A DNA stretch of 64,000 bases, taken from positions 42,608 to 106,607 of the forward strand of contig JABTUV010000014.1 of NCBI GenBank assembly GCA_015075175.1. The letters run 5' to 3'. The notes under the pieces were generated by a model. The model was given only the letters and a program-made list of their open reading frames with translations. It ran no database searches and was not told the origin of the DNA. Positions 36,872 to 47,192 of this stretch are shown here, piece after piece. The first letter of the stretch is position 1; every line of letters starts with the position of its first letter. This DNA is from a bacterium. GTDB lineage: Bacteria > Hinthialibacterota > Hinthialibacteria > H5-UNCL2. A program made the position numbers and the translations under genes.

Positions 36872-38842
36872 TTGCGACGAGCCATTTTACTTTCAACGTG
36901 CCTGGCGGCGTTGGGACTGCTGGTCCCGGCGGGCCGGGCGGCGGATCGACTGGTTCCCAGCCAGTATCCGACCATTCTGGACGCGCTCAACAACGCGCAG
37001 ACGGGGGACCGCATCGTGATCTCGGGCCAGGTAGTCCTGGACCAGCAGGTGGTGGTGGCGATCAACGACCTGACCATCACGAGTGGGAATCCTCGGGCGG
37101 ACATCCGGCGCACGCGCTTTCTGGTGACCGCGTCGGGCGTGACCTTCCAGGACGTGGACATCAACGGAAAAAGCCCGGCGGGCGCGCGCAGCCCGGATGC
37201 GCGGTCGCTGGTCACGTTCACGTCGACGGCAAGCAACGGCACGCTTATCGGCTGCAAGATCGTCAACCCCGCCAGCGGCACGGGCACGGGAGTCGAGAAC
37301 AGCTCCGACGACGTGCTGGGGCCCGGCGCCTGCGTCAACGTGCAGGCCGAGGGCGCCCTCTCCGTGCGCAACTGCAACTTCGCCAACGACATGGACGCCG
37401 ACGTCAACAACGAAGTGGGCATTCTTCTGGGGCCGGGGGCGGGCAATCCGTCGGTCGGCCCGGTGCTGATCGAGGGCTGCACCTTCCGCGCGGTCGAGCG
37501 CAACGTCTCCATCGTGGCGCCGTGGTCCAACATCACCATTCGCAACTGCGGCTTTTCGCTCTCCAACCAGGGAGCGATCGGACAGGCGCCCGCCGACGTT
37601 TACGTCAACACCGACTGGGCGGACCAGACCTTCGAGGGCGCGGTGAACAACCTACTCATCGAGGGCAACGTTTTGGGCGGGGTCGAGTCGCCCCAGGGCA
37701 GCCGTTACAGCTATCCCGTGGCGACCCTGTCCACCCTGAACAACTGCATCCTGCGCAATAACCACCTGACCACGTCCAACAACAACATCGGCGTCTACTG
37801 GCGGGGGCGCGGCAACGGGCTGGTGATCGAGAACAATCGAGTGGACGTGCGCGGCACGGCCAATGAGACCTCTTACGGTTCGCTCTATCTGCGCTGCGCA
37901 GGCTCGACGGCGAACAACTTCGTGTTCGGCGATCCGCGGCTGCGCATGAAGAACGTGATCGTGCGGGGCAACGTCTTCACCAATCCGACGGGCACGGGCG
38001 AGCTGGCGGCGATCACCCTGCGGGACTGGTACGAGAACACCGTGATCGAGGACAACGTCATCCGCAATTATCTCCTGAACGGGATTTACATGTTCGAGGC
38101 GCCGAACGGGCACGTGATCCGGAACAACTATTTCCAGAACGTGGGGACGGTGCGGGGCGGAGTGAACGCGGCGATCGCGGGGGCGTTGCAGGACGGCGCG
38201 GCCATCGGCAACACCATCGTCGGCTGCCAGGTGGGCATCCGGCTGTTCACCTCCAGCGGGGTGAACGGCACGGCTCCGTCCCCGCCGTTTCTGGATCGGC
38301 GGCCCAAGAACAACGTGATCGCCCGCAACGCGATCCTGGGGTGCGTGAGTACGGGCATACTGGATCAGTCGGGCGAGGTGGACGGGACGGACACGCAGGG
38401 AACCTATCTGCAGCGGTCGTTCGGGAACCGTTACGTCAACAACACCATCACCAATCCGGGCGCGGAGGGCATGGCGCTGCGCGGCGACCAGCACTGGGTG
38501 TACAACAACATCTTCTTCGGCGGGACGGCGGCGGTGCGCGACAACCGCACGACCGGCGCCAACACCAGTTTCGCGGCCATCGGCTTCAATGCCGTCTATG
38601 CCACCAACTACGTGGGAATCGCGCCACCGGCGACGGACATCCAGTTGCCCAATTCGCCGTTCGTGGGGGGCAACAACCCGACCACGCGGGCGGGGGTGAC
38701 GCCCAAGGCCGACGCGCCCGTCCTCTCCGCGGGTACGGGTGACGGGCTTTCTCCCGATTACATCACCGACATCGGCGCCATCCAGCTGGGCGCCGTCACC
38801 GATACCAGCGTCCCGGCCGCCGGCTGGGCGCTGTATCGCTAG
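36872..38842 (+). CDS. Secreted right-handed beta-helix protein A1
   Basis: 656 residues. Started by TTG at 36872 with AAGGAGGT seven bases upstream. Signal peptide MRRAILLSTCLAALGLLVPAGRA, then DRLVPSQYPTILDALNNAQTGD, the usual opening of pectate-lyase-like parallel beta-helix proteins. The body is rich in N-x-x-I-R-N-N and VIEDNVI-type coils (VIRNNYFQNVG, NRYVNNTITNPG, WVYNNIFFGG). It ends TSVPAAGWALYR. No catalytic signature was identified; it may be structural, adhesive or polysaccharide-binding. The paralogue A2 is at 42105-44059. Protein B1 follows after 18 bases. Confidence 0.85.
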   Translation: MRRAILLSTCLAALGLLVPAGRAADRLVPSQYPTILDALNNAQTGDRIVISGQVVLDQQVVVAINDLTITSGNPRADIRRTRFLVTASGVTFQDVDINGKSPAGARSPDARSLVTFTSTASNGTLIGCKIVNPASGTGTGVENSSDDVLGPGACVNVQAEGALSVRNCNFANDMDADVNNEVGILLGPGAGNPSVGPVLIEGCTFRAVERNVSIVAPWSNITIRNCGFSLSNQGAIGQAPADVYVNTDWADQTFEGAVNNLLIEGNVLGGVESPQGSRYSYPVATLSTLNNCILRNNHLTTSNNNIGVYWRGRGNGLVIENNRVDVRGTANETSYGSLYLRCAGSTANNFVFGDPRLRMKNVIVRGNVFTNPTGTGELAAITLRDWYENTVIEDNVIRNYLLNGIYMFEAPNGHVIRNNYFQNVGTVRGGVNAAIAGALQDGAAIGNTIVGCQVGIRLFTSSGVNGTAPSPPFLDRRPKNNVIARNAILGCVSTGILDQSGEVDGTDTQGTYLQRSFGNRYVNNTITNPGAEGMALRGDQHWVYNNIFFGGTAAVRDNRTTGANTSFAAIGFNAVYATNYVGIAPPATDIQLPNSPFVGGNNPTTRAGVTPKADAPVLSAGTGDGLSPDYITDIGAIQLGAVTDTSVPAAGWALYR

Positions 38843-38860
38843 GAAAGGAGGAACAAGCAC

Positions 38861-41755
38861 ATGAAACTACATCGCGTGACTACCATCGCCCTCTGCGGGC
38901 TCTTCCTTTCCGTGTCGGGAGTTTGGGCCGGCACGTTCAACGTGGGAGCGCCCACGGGGGTTCCGGCGACGGACCAGACCAACATGCAGAACGCGCTGTC
39001 CGCCGCCTTGGCCAGCGCGGATCCCACCAACCTGGTGGTGTTCAATTCGGGCGGAACCTACCTGATGAACGACCGGCTGGTGGTGTCGGGTCAGAACGTA
39101 AAGGGGGTGACGTTCACCAGTTCGGGCGCCACGCCGGCCATCGTGGTGGCCGCGCTGTGGACCAGCGGCGGCAACGATCTGGGGGCGTTCCATTTCGACG
39201 GGAACACCGGATGCAAGTTCGGGTTCAGCAATCTGACGCTTTTGCCGGCGCCGCGCAGCGTGGTGGGAGCGACCTCGGCGGGCGTGACTAACGCGGTGTT
39301 CGTGAATCCCAACAACACCAACTGCGACTTCAGCTTCGAGGACGTGCTGGTGACCGCCAACGACGGGGCCAACGCGCCGGTCGACACCGACGGGGACGCC
39401 AATCCGCAGGCCTTTCCCAACATGACGACCTGGGGGGTGGACGGGATTCGGGCGGGCAACCCGGCCTCGGGATTGTATACGGGTTGCAACTTCTATTTCG
39501 TGCGGACCGTCATTTCGCATCTCATGTCGACGGCGACGGGCGGGCACGGACTACTGCTGCAGGGGGCGACGCCCAACGCCATCCCCAATTCGGCGGCGGA
39601 GACGCACTGGGGCAAGTTCTACGCGCGCGACTGCATTTTCAGCATGCATCTGAACGGCGGGCCCTTTCAGATCGCGGGCTTCGCGGACGTGGACATGCGC
39701 AACTGCCGCCTCTTTGCCACCGCGGTGCAGGTTCTGACCAGCCAGGGCGACGGCTTCTGGGTGGGGCAGTCGTGGAAGGTGCGGATCGTGGATTGCACGG
39801 CGGAGGACGTGGCCTATCACGGCGCGTCGATCCGCACGTGCAGCGACGTGGTGTTGACGCGGTTTACCACGCGCAACAACGTGCGCTATTCCGGCGTGGG
39901 TATTTTTAACACCGCCAGCGTGGTGATGACGGACTGCAACATCACGCTGGATATTCCCGTCACGCGCTCCAGCGCGGTCACGCCGTCGCGCTGCGTGTGG
40001 GCTACCTACGACGCCGCACCACTGCCGCCGGATCCGCGCCGCTTCTGGGCCTTCAACTGCACCTTTACGGGGGGAGGTTACGCGGTCTACTCGCGTGGGC
40101 CGCTGGACAGCCGGGTGGAGAACTGCGTCTTCTCCGGCCAGACGCGCACGTGTTACGAGGACGTGACCGTGACGGCTCCGCCCATCGGTTCGGCGACGCT
40201 GACCATCCGCGACTGCACCATGTTCAACGCCGAGTTGGGCGACCTGATCACGGCCTACACGCCGGATGCCAATCCGGCCGAGTGCGCCTATATTTACACC
40301 AAGCAGGACTACGTGACGATCGAGCGGGTGGTGATGGTGGGGACCTCGGTGGTTTCGGCGTCGTGCGCCTACGGCATCCTGGTGGACGTGCCCATCCAGG
40401 CGGTGGTGCGGGACTGCTACGTGGCGGACTTCAACCGCACGGGGGTGCACATGCGCAACGCGCGTCCCTTGTCGTCGGGATACTCGTCCAGTCTGCTTGT
40501 GGAGAACACGACGGTAGTGCGCTGCGGGGTCAACCAGACGCCGGGGCTGCCAGCGCCGCCGACCGCGCTCACGGACGCGGACAACTGGTACGCCCCCATC
40601 AGCCTGGACCAGGCGCTCAGTCTCTCGGTGCGCAACTGCTTTGTTGACACGACGAAGACCGACGCGGTGCATCTCAACATGACCGGCATCAACTACATGA
40701 ACAGCACCGCCTCCATCGAGAACGTGCAGTTCACCGGCTGCCGGGACAACCTGATCTTCGTGGCGGGTTCGGACTTCAACGGCAACCAGTTGACGGTGGA
40801 CGGCGTGACCGAGATCAGTCCCAACCCGGCCAACCAGCACGCGGGGGCGGCGGCCATCGTGGTGCAATCGGCGACGGCGACGATTTCCAACGTGACGCTG
40901 ACCAACCGCGGCGGGACGGGCATTCTGAACCAATATCGCAGCGACACCACGCAGGGCCTGCACGTGTACCGGGACATTTACATGAACACGATCGGACCGG
41001 ATGCGATCGTGGTTTCGCAGCTCTACGGCGGGCAGATGCAGATTTCCGACACGACCATCCGCAACGTGACGGCGGGTTCGGGCCTGTCCTTGCGGGGCGG
41101 GCGCAACCTGGTCTTGTCCAGCGTGGAGGTGACGGACGCGGCGCGCTACGGGGTGAGCGTGGGCGAGGACGCAATTACGCCTTCGGGCGCCATGAGCGTG
41201 ACCAGCATGGACGACCTGTGCCTCTACAATAACGGTCTGGGCGGGTTGCGCATCCTGCAGGGGGACCGGACGAAGGGCAGCATGAGCCTGACCAACAGCA
41301 CGCTGTTGGGCAGCCCGGCGCAGCTGATCTACGAGCCGGTAGCGACGAGCTACGCGCAGATTCTGTGGGTGACGGACACGATCATCGCGGGCGACAATCC
41401 GGGCGGGATCGGGATATCGGTACCGGTCGTGGTGGCTGGGGGCGCGGCGCCGGCGCCGCCGCGCGTGCGCGTGAATACCAGCGCGCTGGTCGAGGGCGGT
41501 CCCTGGGCCTTGGCGACGCCGACCAGCGTGGACGCCGGCAATCCCGCCGGTACGGTGCTGCTCGTGTCGCAGAACATCGTCAACAAGGATCCGGGTTTCT
41601 CCAGCACGACGCCGGGCGACCCGGACTTCCTGGCGGTGCGCTCGGCGCAATATGGCGGGAAGGCGACCGGCACGGGGCCTGGTCAGACGACCGACTTGGA
41701 CGGCTGCTCGTATTACATCGGCGACCTGGCCGTACCAGCTTGGCGCCTATATTAA
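38861..41755 (+). CDS. Secreted right-handed beta-helix protein B1
   Basis: 964 residues. ATG at 38861 with AAAGGAGG upstream. Signal peptide MKLHRVTTIALCGLFLSVSGVWA, then TFNVGAPTGVPATDQTNMQNALSAAL, similar to the pectate_lyase_3 N-terminus (D-x-x-x-Q-x-A-I). Many beta-helix coils follow (VENCVFSGQ, VRDCYVADF, SVEVTDAARYGVSVGEDAI). The C-terminus is DLAVPAWRLY. B2 (44078-46882) has the same architecture with shared stretches such as ADFNVGAPTG, TDTIIAGDNPGG and GPGQTxDLDG. Cotranscribed with A1; a strong terminator follows. Probably an extracellular or surface protein. Confidence 0.85.
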   Translation: MKLHRVTTIALCGLFLSVSGVWAGTFNVGAPTGVPATDQTNMQNALSAALASADPTNLVVFNSGGTYLMNDRLVVSGQNVKGVTFTSSGATPAIVVAALWTSGGNDLGAFHFDGNTGCKFGFSNLTLLPAPRSVVGATSAGVTNAVFVNPNNTNCDFSFEDVLVTANDGANAPVDTDGDANPQAFPNMTTWGVDGIRAGNPASGLYTGCNFYFVRTVISHLMSTATGGHGLLLQGATPNAIPNSAAETHWGKFYARDCIFSMHLNGGPFQIAGFADVDMRNCRLFATAVQVLTSQGDGFWVGQSWKVRIVDCTAEDVAYHGASIRTCSDVVLTRFTTRNNVRYSGVGIFNTASVVMTDCNITLDIPVTRSSAVTPSRCVWATYDAAPLPPDPRRFWAFNCTFTGGGYAVYSRGPLDSRVENCVFSGQTRTCYEDVTVTAPPIGSATLTIRDCTMFNAELGDLITAYTPDANPAECAYIYTKQDYVTIERVVMVGTSVVSASCAYGILVDVPIQAVVRDCYVADFNRTGVHMRNARPLSSGYSSSLLVENTTVVRCGVNQTPGLPAPPTALTDADNWYAPISLDQALSLSVRNCFVDTTKTDAVHLNMTGINYMNSTASIENVQFTGCRDNLIFVAGSDFNGNQLTVDGVTEISPNPANQHAGAAAIVVQSATATISNVTLTNRGGTGILNQYRSDTTQGLHVYRDIYMNTIGPDAIVVSQLYGGQMQISDTTIRNVTAGSGLSLRGGRNLVLSSVEVTDAARYGVSVGEDAITPSGAMSVTSMDDLCLYNNGLGGLRILQGDRTKGSMSLTNSTLLGSPAQLIYEPVATSYAQILWVTDTIIAGDNPGGIGISVPVVVAGGAAPAPPRVRVNTSALVEGGPWALATPTSVDAGNPAGTVLLVSQNIVNKDPGFSSTTPGDPDFLAVRSAQYGGKATGTGPGQTTDLDGCSYYIGDLAVPAWRLY

Positions 41756-41793
41756 CGCAGGGATCAAGACCCACTTGGGTCTCTTCCGCTCCT

Positions 41794-41825
41794 GGGGCGG
41801 GGCTACAGGCTCCGCCCCTTTTTTT
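41794..41825 (+). terminator. Rho-independent terminator after the first cassette
   Basis: GGGGCGG (41794-41800) pairs with CCGCCCC (41812-41818) and is followed by TTTTTTT. It lies 39 bases after the B1 stop. A smaller hairpin (AGACCC/GGGTCT) lies just upstream. Confidence 0.85.
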
Positions 41826-41929
41826 CGGCGGGCATGGGACGTATGGGACGCATGAGACCTATGGGACGATGCGTAAATTAATAAATTGAGATTATTTATA
41901 GTTATCATGGGCTTGCTTGCCTATTTTCG

Positions 41930-41958
41930 TTGACATGGCTGGATAGCCGGACTAAATT
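41930..41958 (+). promoter_or_regulatory. Promoter of the second beta-helix cassette
   Basis: TTGACA (41930-41935), a 17-base spacer, TAAATT (41953-41958), in an AT-rich island between the terminator and the A2 start. The leader is about 140 bases. A family K word (ATGGGACGTATGGGACGC, 41834) lies upstream. Confidence 0.7.
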
Positions 41959-42104
41959 GGTATGGTCCAACTATGCCCTCGCGGGCCAGACCCGCCCGCG
42001 CGTTGCAGAGTGGTTTGAAGCGCTTATCGGCGACCACGATTCTGAAACGATCCAGCTTCCGGCAGGAGCTGAAACGTCATTTTCGTCCAAAGGAGGGAGT
42101 CATC

Positions 42105-44059
42105 TTGCGTAGAATCATTTGTTTGACGACATGCCTGGCCGCCGTGCTGGCGTGGGCGTCGCTGGGATGGGGAGCGGACCGGCTGGTTCCCAGCCAGTAT
42201 GCCACCATCCAGGCGGCGGTCAACGCGGCGGTAGCGGGCGACCGGATCGTGATTTCCGGGACTCACGTGGAGAACGGGCAGATCACGATCGGCGGCAACG
42301 ACCTGACCATCACGAGCGGAACGCCGCGCGCGGACATCCGCGAGTCGGCGTGGCTGGTGCAGGGCCAGAACATCACGTTTGACGGCATCGACATCAACGG
42401 GGACAGCGTGGCGGGGGCCCAGAGCACGACGGTGCGGGACCTGGTGACGCTGTTTCCCAGCGCCGGCGACATCACCTTCGAGGGCTGCAAGATCGTCAAC
42501 CCGGCGCGGGGCGTGAACACGGGCGAGGACGCTTTCACCAACCTGGATACGCACAGCAATCCGGGTTGCGCCATCGACGTACGTCTTTCCGGGCCGCTGA
42601 CCATCCGCAACTGCAACTTCGTCAACCGCGATCCGGGCAACGGGCACAACATCGGCGGCCTGCATTTCAACCAGGCCATCGGCACGCCCGACGGACCGGT
42701 ACTGATTGAGAACTGCGCGTTCGGAGTGGAACGGCGGGCCATCGACTTCCAGAGCGGCTGGAACAACGTGACGATACGGAACTGCACGTTCCGGGGCGAG
42801 GTGGGGGCCTTCAACGCCGCCTGCGGCATTTTCATCCACACCGACGACGTTTCGCCGGTGGGCATCTCCAACAACTTTTTGATCGAGAACTGCCAGTTCC
42901 TGGGCAACGGCGTCAACACGCAGGCCTGGGTAGGCATGCACATGTTCGCGGGCGAAATCCACAACGTGATCATCCGCGGCTGCCAGTTCCCCATCGGAGT
43001 GGGCGGCGACGACATCTACTGGCGGATGCGGGGCGACGACCTGTCGATCGAGGATTGCACCTTCGACGGGAGTACCGGCATCACCTTGCGCATGACGGTG
43101 CGGGTGGACGCGGGCAACGTGTCCGGCATCTTCGCGGGCGATCCGCGGCTGGTGTGGCGCAACTGCGTGATCCGCAACAACACCTTCACCAACCTGGTGG
43201 GCCAGTGCATCTCTTGCGGGGAGGGTTTTGTTTCGGGATACCTGATGTTCAACAATTACTTTGCCGACATGCCGGCGACCTACGCCTTCGGGGCGCTGGA
43301 CCTGCCGTTCTCGGGCTTCATCCGGGACAACGAGATGGTGCGCTGCGGGGCCTCGGGGATTCTGGGCGGCATCTCGACGGTGATGAACGACAGCGTGATC
43401 GCGGACAACTTCATTTTGGATTGCCGGACGGGCATCACGCTGCGGTCCAGCCGGGGCCTTTACAACGACGGGTGAACCTGCAGTTGGACCGCAACACGCG
43501 CGCAACGTGACGCTGTCGCGCAACATCATCATCCGCAGCGCGTCGGACGGCTTCTTCGACTCGAGCACCGACCGGGGGCGACGGCGACGGGCAGCGGGTC
43601 TTCTACAACGGGCGGCCGGTGAACATCCGCTACATCAACAACACGGTCGTCAACGCGGGCAACGACTGCATGGCGATCCGGGGCGACAACCTGTCGGTGT
43701 ACAACAACATCCTGTACGGGGGTATCGCGGCGGTGCGGGACCTTGGGGCGGGGGTGCGGCCGGCCAGTTTCGCGGCGCTGGGCTTCAACCTGAGCTATAA
43801 CAACGCCTACATCGGGTTCAGTTTCCCGGGCGGGGCGCCGCGTCCGGCGACGGACGTGCGGCTGACGGCGCCGACGCTCTTCAGTACGCCGTTCCCGACG
43901 ACTTACGCGCAGGTGACGCCCCTGCCCGGCACGCTGGCCATCGACGCAGGCTCGTCCAACGGGATCGATCCCGATTTCAGCACGGACATCGGGGCCATCG
44001 AGACCGGCGAAGTGATTAACACCTCAGTGCGGGCATCCGCCTGGGAACTCTATCGATAG
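42105..44059 (+). CDS. Secreted right-handed beta-helix protein A2 (frame breaks)
   Basis: 652 residues when rebuilt, close to A1 (656). TTG start at 42105 with AAAGGAGGG upstream, as in A1. Signal peptide MRRIICLTTCLAAVLAWASL, then DRLVPSQYATIQAAVNAAVAGD. The frame is lost at about 43472 in GACGGGTG (restored YNDGVNLQLDRNTR), at about 43502 (restored RGNVTLSRNIII) and in the G5 run near 43577 (restored DRGGDGDGQRVFYNGRPV). It ends TSVRASAWELYR, like A1. Paralogue of A1 by order, start codon, spacing and sequence. Followed by B2 after 18 bases. Confidence 0.8.
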
Positions 44060-44077
44060 GAAAGGAGGAACATGAAC

Positions 44078-46882
44078 ATGAACAAGACCACATGCGGCAG
44101 CAAGCAGCCGCACTCCAGATTGATCGCTTTTCTGTGCGTCCTGCTCCTTTCCGTTTCGGGAGCGTGGGCGGCGGACTTCAACGTGGGGGCGCCCACCGGC
44201 AACCCCGTGACCGATACGGCCAACATCAACGCGGCGCTGGCCAACGCCCTGGCGGATTCGGGTCCCAACCGGGTGATCTTCCAGTCCGGCGGTAAGTATG
44301 TGTTGTCGGCGACGCTGTCGATTTCCGGCTCGGTCAAGAACGTGACGTTCACGACCGACGGAGCGGGCAAGGCCACCATCGTGGGGCCGAACTACATGGC
44401 CCGCCCCGGTACGTGGGACGGCGTCTTCACCCTGATCGGCCTGACCAACAGCAGCGTGGGCTGGGACAACATCATACTGCTGCCTCCGCCCTTCTCGACC
44501 CTGGGGGTCTCGCCGTTTGTAGCGGGCAGCAACACCATGGGCATCGGGGTGCATCCCAACTGCGCGACCACGACCATCAACATGGTCAACATGATCATCG
44601 CGGCCAACAACAACGCCGACCAGCCCATCAGCACGGACGGTACCGTGGACCCGCTGACGGTGACCAATTACACGACCTTCGGCGATGCGGGATTGAACGC
44701 GCCCTATGACGCGGCCCTCATCAATCCGGGCGGAACGGGCAACCGGTACTATTTGAAGAACCTGGTTGCCACCGGATTCCAGAACCAGGGATTCTGGACC
44801 GGCGGGGTGCTGTTCGGCGTGACCCGCGGTTCGCAGGCGGACAGCCTGGTCGCGGAGAACTGCATCTTCAGCTATTCGATGGCGGCGCAGGGCTTCGTGG
44901 CGGATGGCGTCACCAACCTGCGCATGGACAACTGCCACTCATTCAACAACGTGACCGACTGCATCTACGTGGAGGACGGCGTGACCGCGCTGTTCAAGAA
45001 CTGCTCGGTCAGCCGCGCCGGCCACCAGGGCGCGGCGGCCCAGGGACTGCAGACCCTCCGCGTCGCGCACGTGACCGTGGACGGTTGCCTGGCCAAGGAC
45101 TGCTTCGGGGCGGATGGCGCCATCGGCATGGACATCAGCCACAACGACGCGCGCTTCACCGACCCGAGCAACAGCTCGTTCACCATGCGCAACTCGGTGT
45201 GCGACAACAATGAATATGGCATCCTCACGCGGCTGACGCACTGGACGGTCGTGGAGGACTGCACCTTCACCAACAACGACCGCAACGGCTACCTGGAGCG
45301 GAATGCGCCGGCGGTGGTCGGCGACAGCACGACCACCATGCGACGCTGCGTCTTCCTCAACAACCAGCACCAGAACCGCTTCCCCTACGCGGGCACGGGC
45401 AATACCACCGACTTCCGCTTGGACCTGGTGCTCTACTCCGACTTCCAGGTGGTCGAGGACGTGTTCATCTCGTCGGCGGGCAGCAATGGCACGCGCGGGA
45501 CTACGCTGTTCCGCCATCCCGTCAACTTCCATGCGCGCAGGCTGGTGACGGTGAACTCGAACCAGTCGGGCATCTGGATCACCGACAATCCGGACGGTAC
45601 GACCAATCCCGCGCTGGCGGCGTTGATGGGGGCGACGGTGGAGGACTGCTACGTGCTCAACTGCGGCCTCAACAACAACAGCAACTTCGGCGTGGTTCCG
45701 CTGGAGACGACCACGGCGGTGCGCGAGTGGGCGCCCATCAACTACTTCCGCGGCCAGAACTTCTGGTGCATCAACACGGTGGTTGAGAACGCCATCAGCG
45801 ACGCCGTTTTCATGTCATTCACGGCCAATCGCAGCAACACTGCCAAGGTTTGGGTGCAGGACTGCACGTTCATCAACTGCAACAACAGTTTGATCGCCCT
45901 GGAGGCGGACTCGGACAACTCGATCCAAGCCACCATCAGGGGCGTGTACGCGATCGGCATCCCGGCCAACCAGCGCAACGGAGACAGGAACGCCATCGAC
46001 ATTGCGGCGCCTAACGTCTCTATCAGCGGCTTGTATCTGAGCAATCAGACGGGCAGCGCGATCGTCAACAGTTACGTGGGCGCCGTTACCGGCACGCAGG
46101 CGTATGACAACCTGCATCTCACCAACATCGGTTCCAACGCCATCGAGGTCGGGCAGACTTGGCGCGGCCGCACGCACGTGACCAACAGTGTGATCCGGGA
46201 CGTGACCAACGGCTCCGGCATTTCGCTGGGCAGCGGCGTAGAGAACCTGCTCAGCAACGTTGAAGTCACCAACGCGGCCCGCTACGGCGTGACCATCGGC
46301 GAGGACGGTATCAACCCGCAGACGCCCATGAACGTGACGTCATTGGACCGCCTGTGCCTCTTCAACAACGGCATCGCCGGCATCCGACTCCTTCAGGGTG
46401 ACAACACCTTCCCGCCGATGACGCTGACCAACAGCACGATTGCGGGCAACCCGGCGGGGATCGTTTACGAGCATCTGTTCGGGCAGGTGCTGCACGTGAC
46501 GGACACCATCATCGCGGGCGACAATCCGGGCGGGGTGGGGGTGTCGGTCCCCGGTCAGGTGGTGAGCGTGCCGCTGGGCATCCCGGCGCCGCGCGTGCAG
46601 CTGTGGACCAGCGCGCTGGTGCAGGACGGGACCTGGGGGCTGACCACGCCGGTGCAGGTGGATCCCAGCAATCCCGGCAACACGGTTGTGCTGACGGGGG
46701 TGATCTCGGGCAATCCGTACTTCAAGAACGAGACGCCGGGGCATCCCGACTTTTTGGTCGTCACGGCGGTCAGTTACGCGGGGGCGGCTACGGGGGTCGG
46801 CCCCGGGCAGACGGGCGATCTGGACGGATGGTCGAGATACGAGCAGAATCCGCTGGACGTGGCGTACTGGCGGAGATTCTGA
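44078..46882 (+). CDS. Secreted right-handed beta-helix protein B2
   Basis: 934 residues. Of two ATGs (44072, 44078) the second has the nine-base spacing from GGAGG that B1 uses. The N-terminus is MNKTTCGSKQPHSRLIAFLC: the codons for TCGSKQPHSR are a copy of family F (ATGCGGCAGCAAGCAGCCGC). The hydrophobic core of the signal peptide follows and ends SGAWA. The mature part opens DFNVGAPTGNPVTDTANINAAL, as in B1, with repeated coils such as SNVEVTNAARYGVTIGEDGI. The C-terminus is LDVAYWRRF. A terminator follows. Confidence 0.85.
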   Translation: MNKTTCGSKQPHSRLIAFLCVLLLSVSGAWAADFNVGAPTGNPVTDTANINAALANALADSGPNRVIFQSGGKYVLSATLSISGSVKNVTFTTDGAGKATIVGPNYMARPGTWDGVFTLIGLTNSSVGWDNIILLPPPFSTLGVSPFVAGSNTMGIGVHPNCATTTINMVNMIIAANNNADQPISTDGTVDPLTVTNYTTFGDAGLNAPYDAALINPGGTGNRYYLKNLVATGFQNQGFWTGGVLFGVTRGSQADSLVAENCIFSYSMAAQGFVADGVTNLRMDNCHSFNNVTDCIYVEDGVTALFKNCSVSRAGHQGAAAQGLQTLRVAHVTVDGCLAKDCFGADGAIGMDISHNDARFTDPSNSSFTMRNSVCDNNEYGILTRLTHWTVVEDCTFTNNDRNGYLERNAPAVVGDSTTTMRRCVFLNNQHQNRFPYAGTGNTTDFRLDLVLYSDFQVVEDVFISSAGSNGTRGTTLFRHPVNFHARRLVTVNSNQSGIWITDNPDGTTNPALAALMGATVEDCYVLNCGLNNNSNFGVVPLETTTAVREWAPINYFRGQNFWCINTVVENAISDAVFMSFTANRSNTAKVWVQDCTFINCNNSLIALEADSDNSIQATIRGVYAIGIPANQRNGDRNAIDIAAPNVSISGLYLSNQTGSAIVNSYVGAVTGTQAYDNLHLTNIGSNAIEVGQTWRGRTHVTNSVIRDVTNGSGISLGSGVENLLSNVEVTNAARYGVTIGEDGINPQTPMNVTSLDRLCLFNNGIAGIRLLQGDNTFPPMTLTNSTIAGNPAGIVYEHLFGQVLHVTDTIIAGDNPGGVGVSVPGQVVSVPLGIPAPRVQLWTSALVQDGTWGLTTPVQVDPSNPGNTVVLTGVISGNPYFKNETPGHPDFLVVTAVSYAGAATGVGPGQTGDLDGWSRYEQNPLDVAYWRRF

Positions 46883-46887
46883 GTTTG

Positions 46888-47183
46888 GTCCCCCCTGGCC
46901 CCCCTTGTTAGGGGGGAACATTGAGGCTTGAGAAGAGCAGCGGGAGCCGGGCGGCTCCCGCTGCTTTTTTGTATGGAGTGCGGCAGCTTGCTGCCGCGAC
47001 CTTGGCGCCCCCCTTAACAAGGGGGGTTGGGGGGGATGGAGCGCCCACGGGGGTCGTCCGCGCTCGAGGCCGCCCCCTTCGACTACGCTCAGGACTGCGC
47101 TTCGACTGCGGCCATCGGCCTGCGCTCTGGGCTGTCGGGGAGGTTGTCGGGCTGTAGTGCGGCAGCAAGCAGCCGCAGTCCAG
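46888..47183. repeat. Intergenic repeats of families L and F
   Basis: Family L words (GGTCCCCCCTGGCCCCCC at 46887; CCCCCCTTAACAAGGGGGG near 47006) and family F words (TGCGGCAGCTTGCTGCCGCG near 46979; GCGGCAGCAAGCAGCCGCAG near 47158). A GACTACGCTCAGG word lies at 47081. The region also holds the B2 terminator. No gene seen in 46883-47192. Confidence 0.7.
46936..46970 (+). terminator. Rho-independent terminator after B2
   Basis: AGCAGCGGGAGCC (46936-46948) pairs perfectly with GGCTCCCGCTGCT (46953-46965) around a GGGC loop, followed by T residues to 46970. Confidence 0.9.
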
Positions 47184-47192
47184 ATGGGGGCG

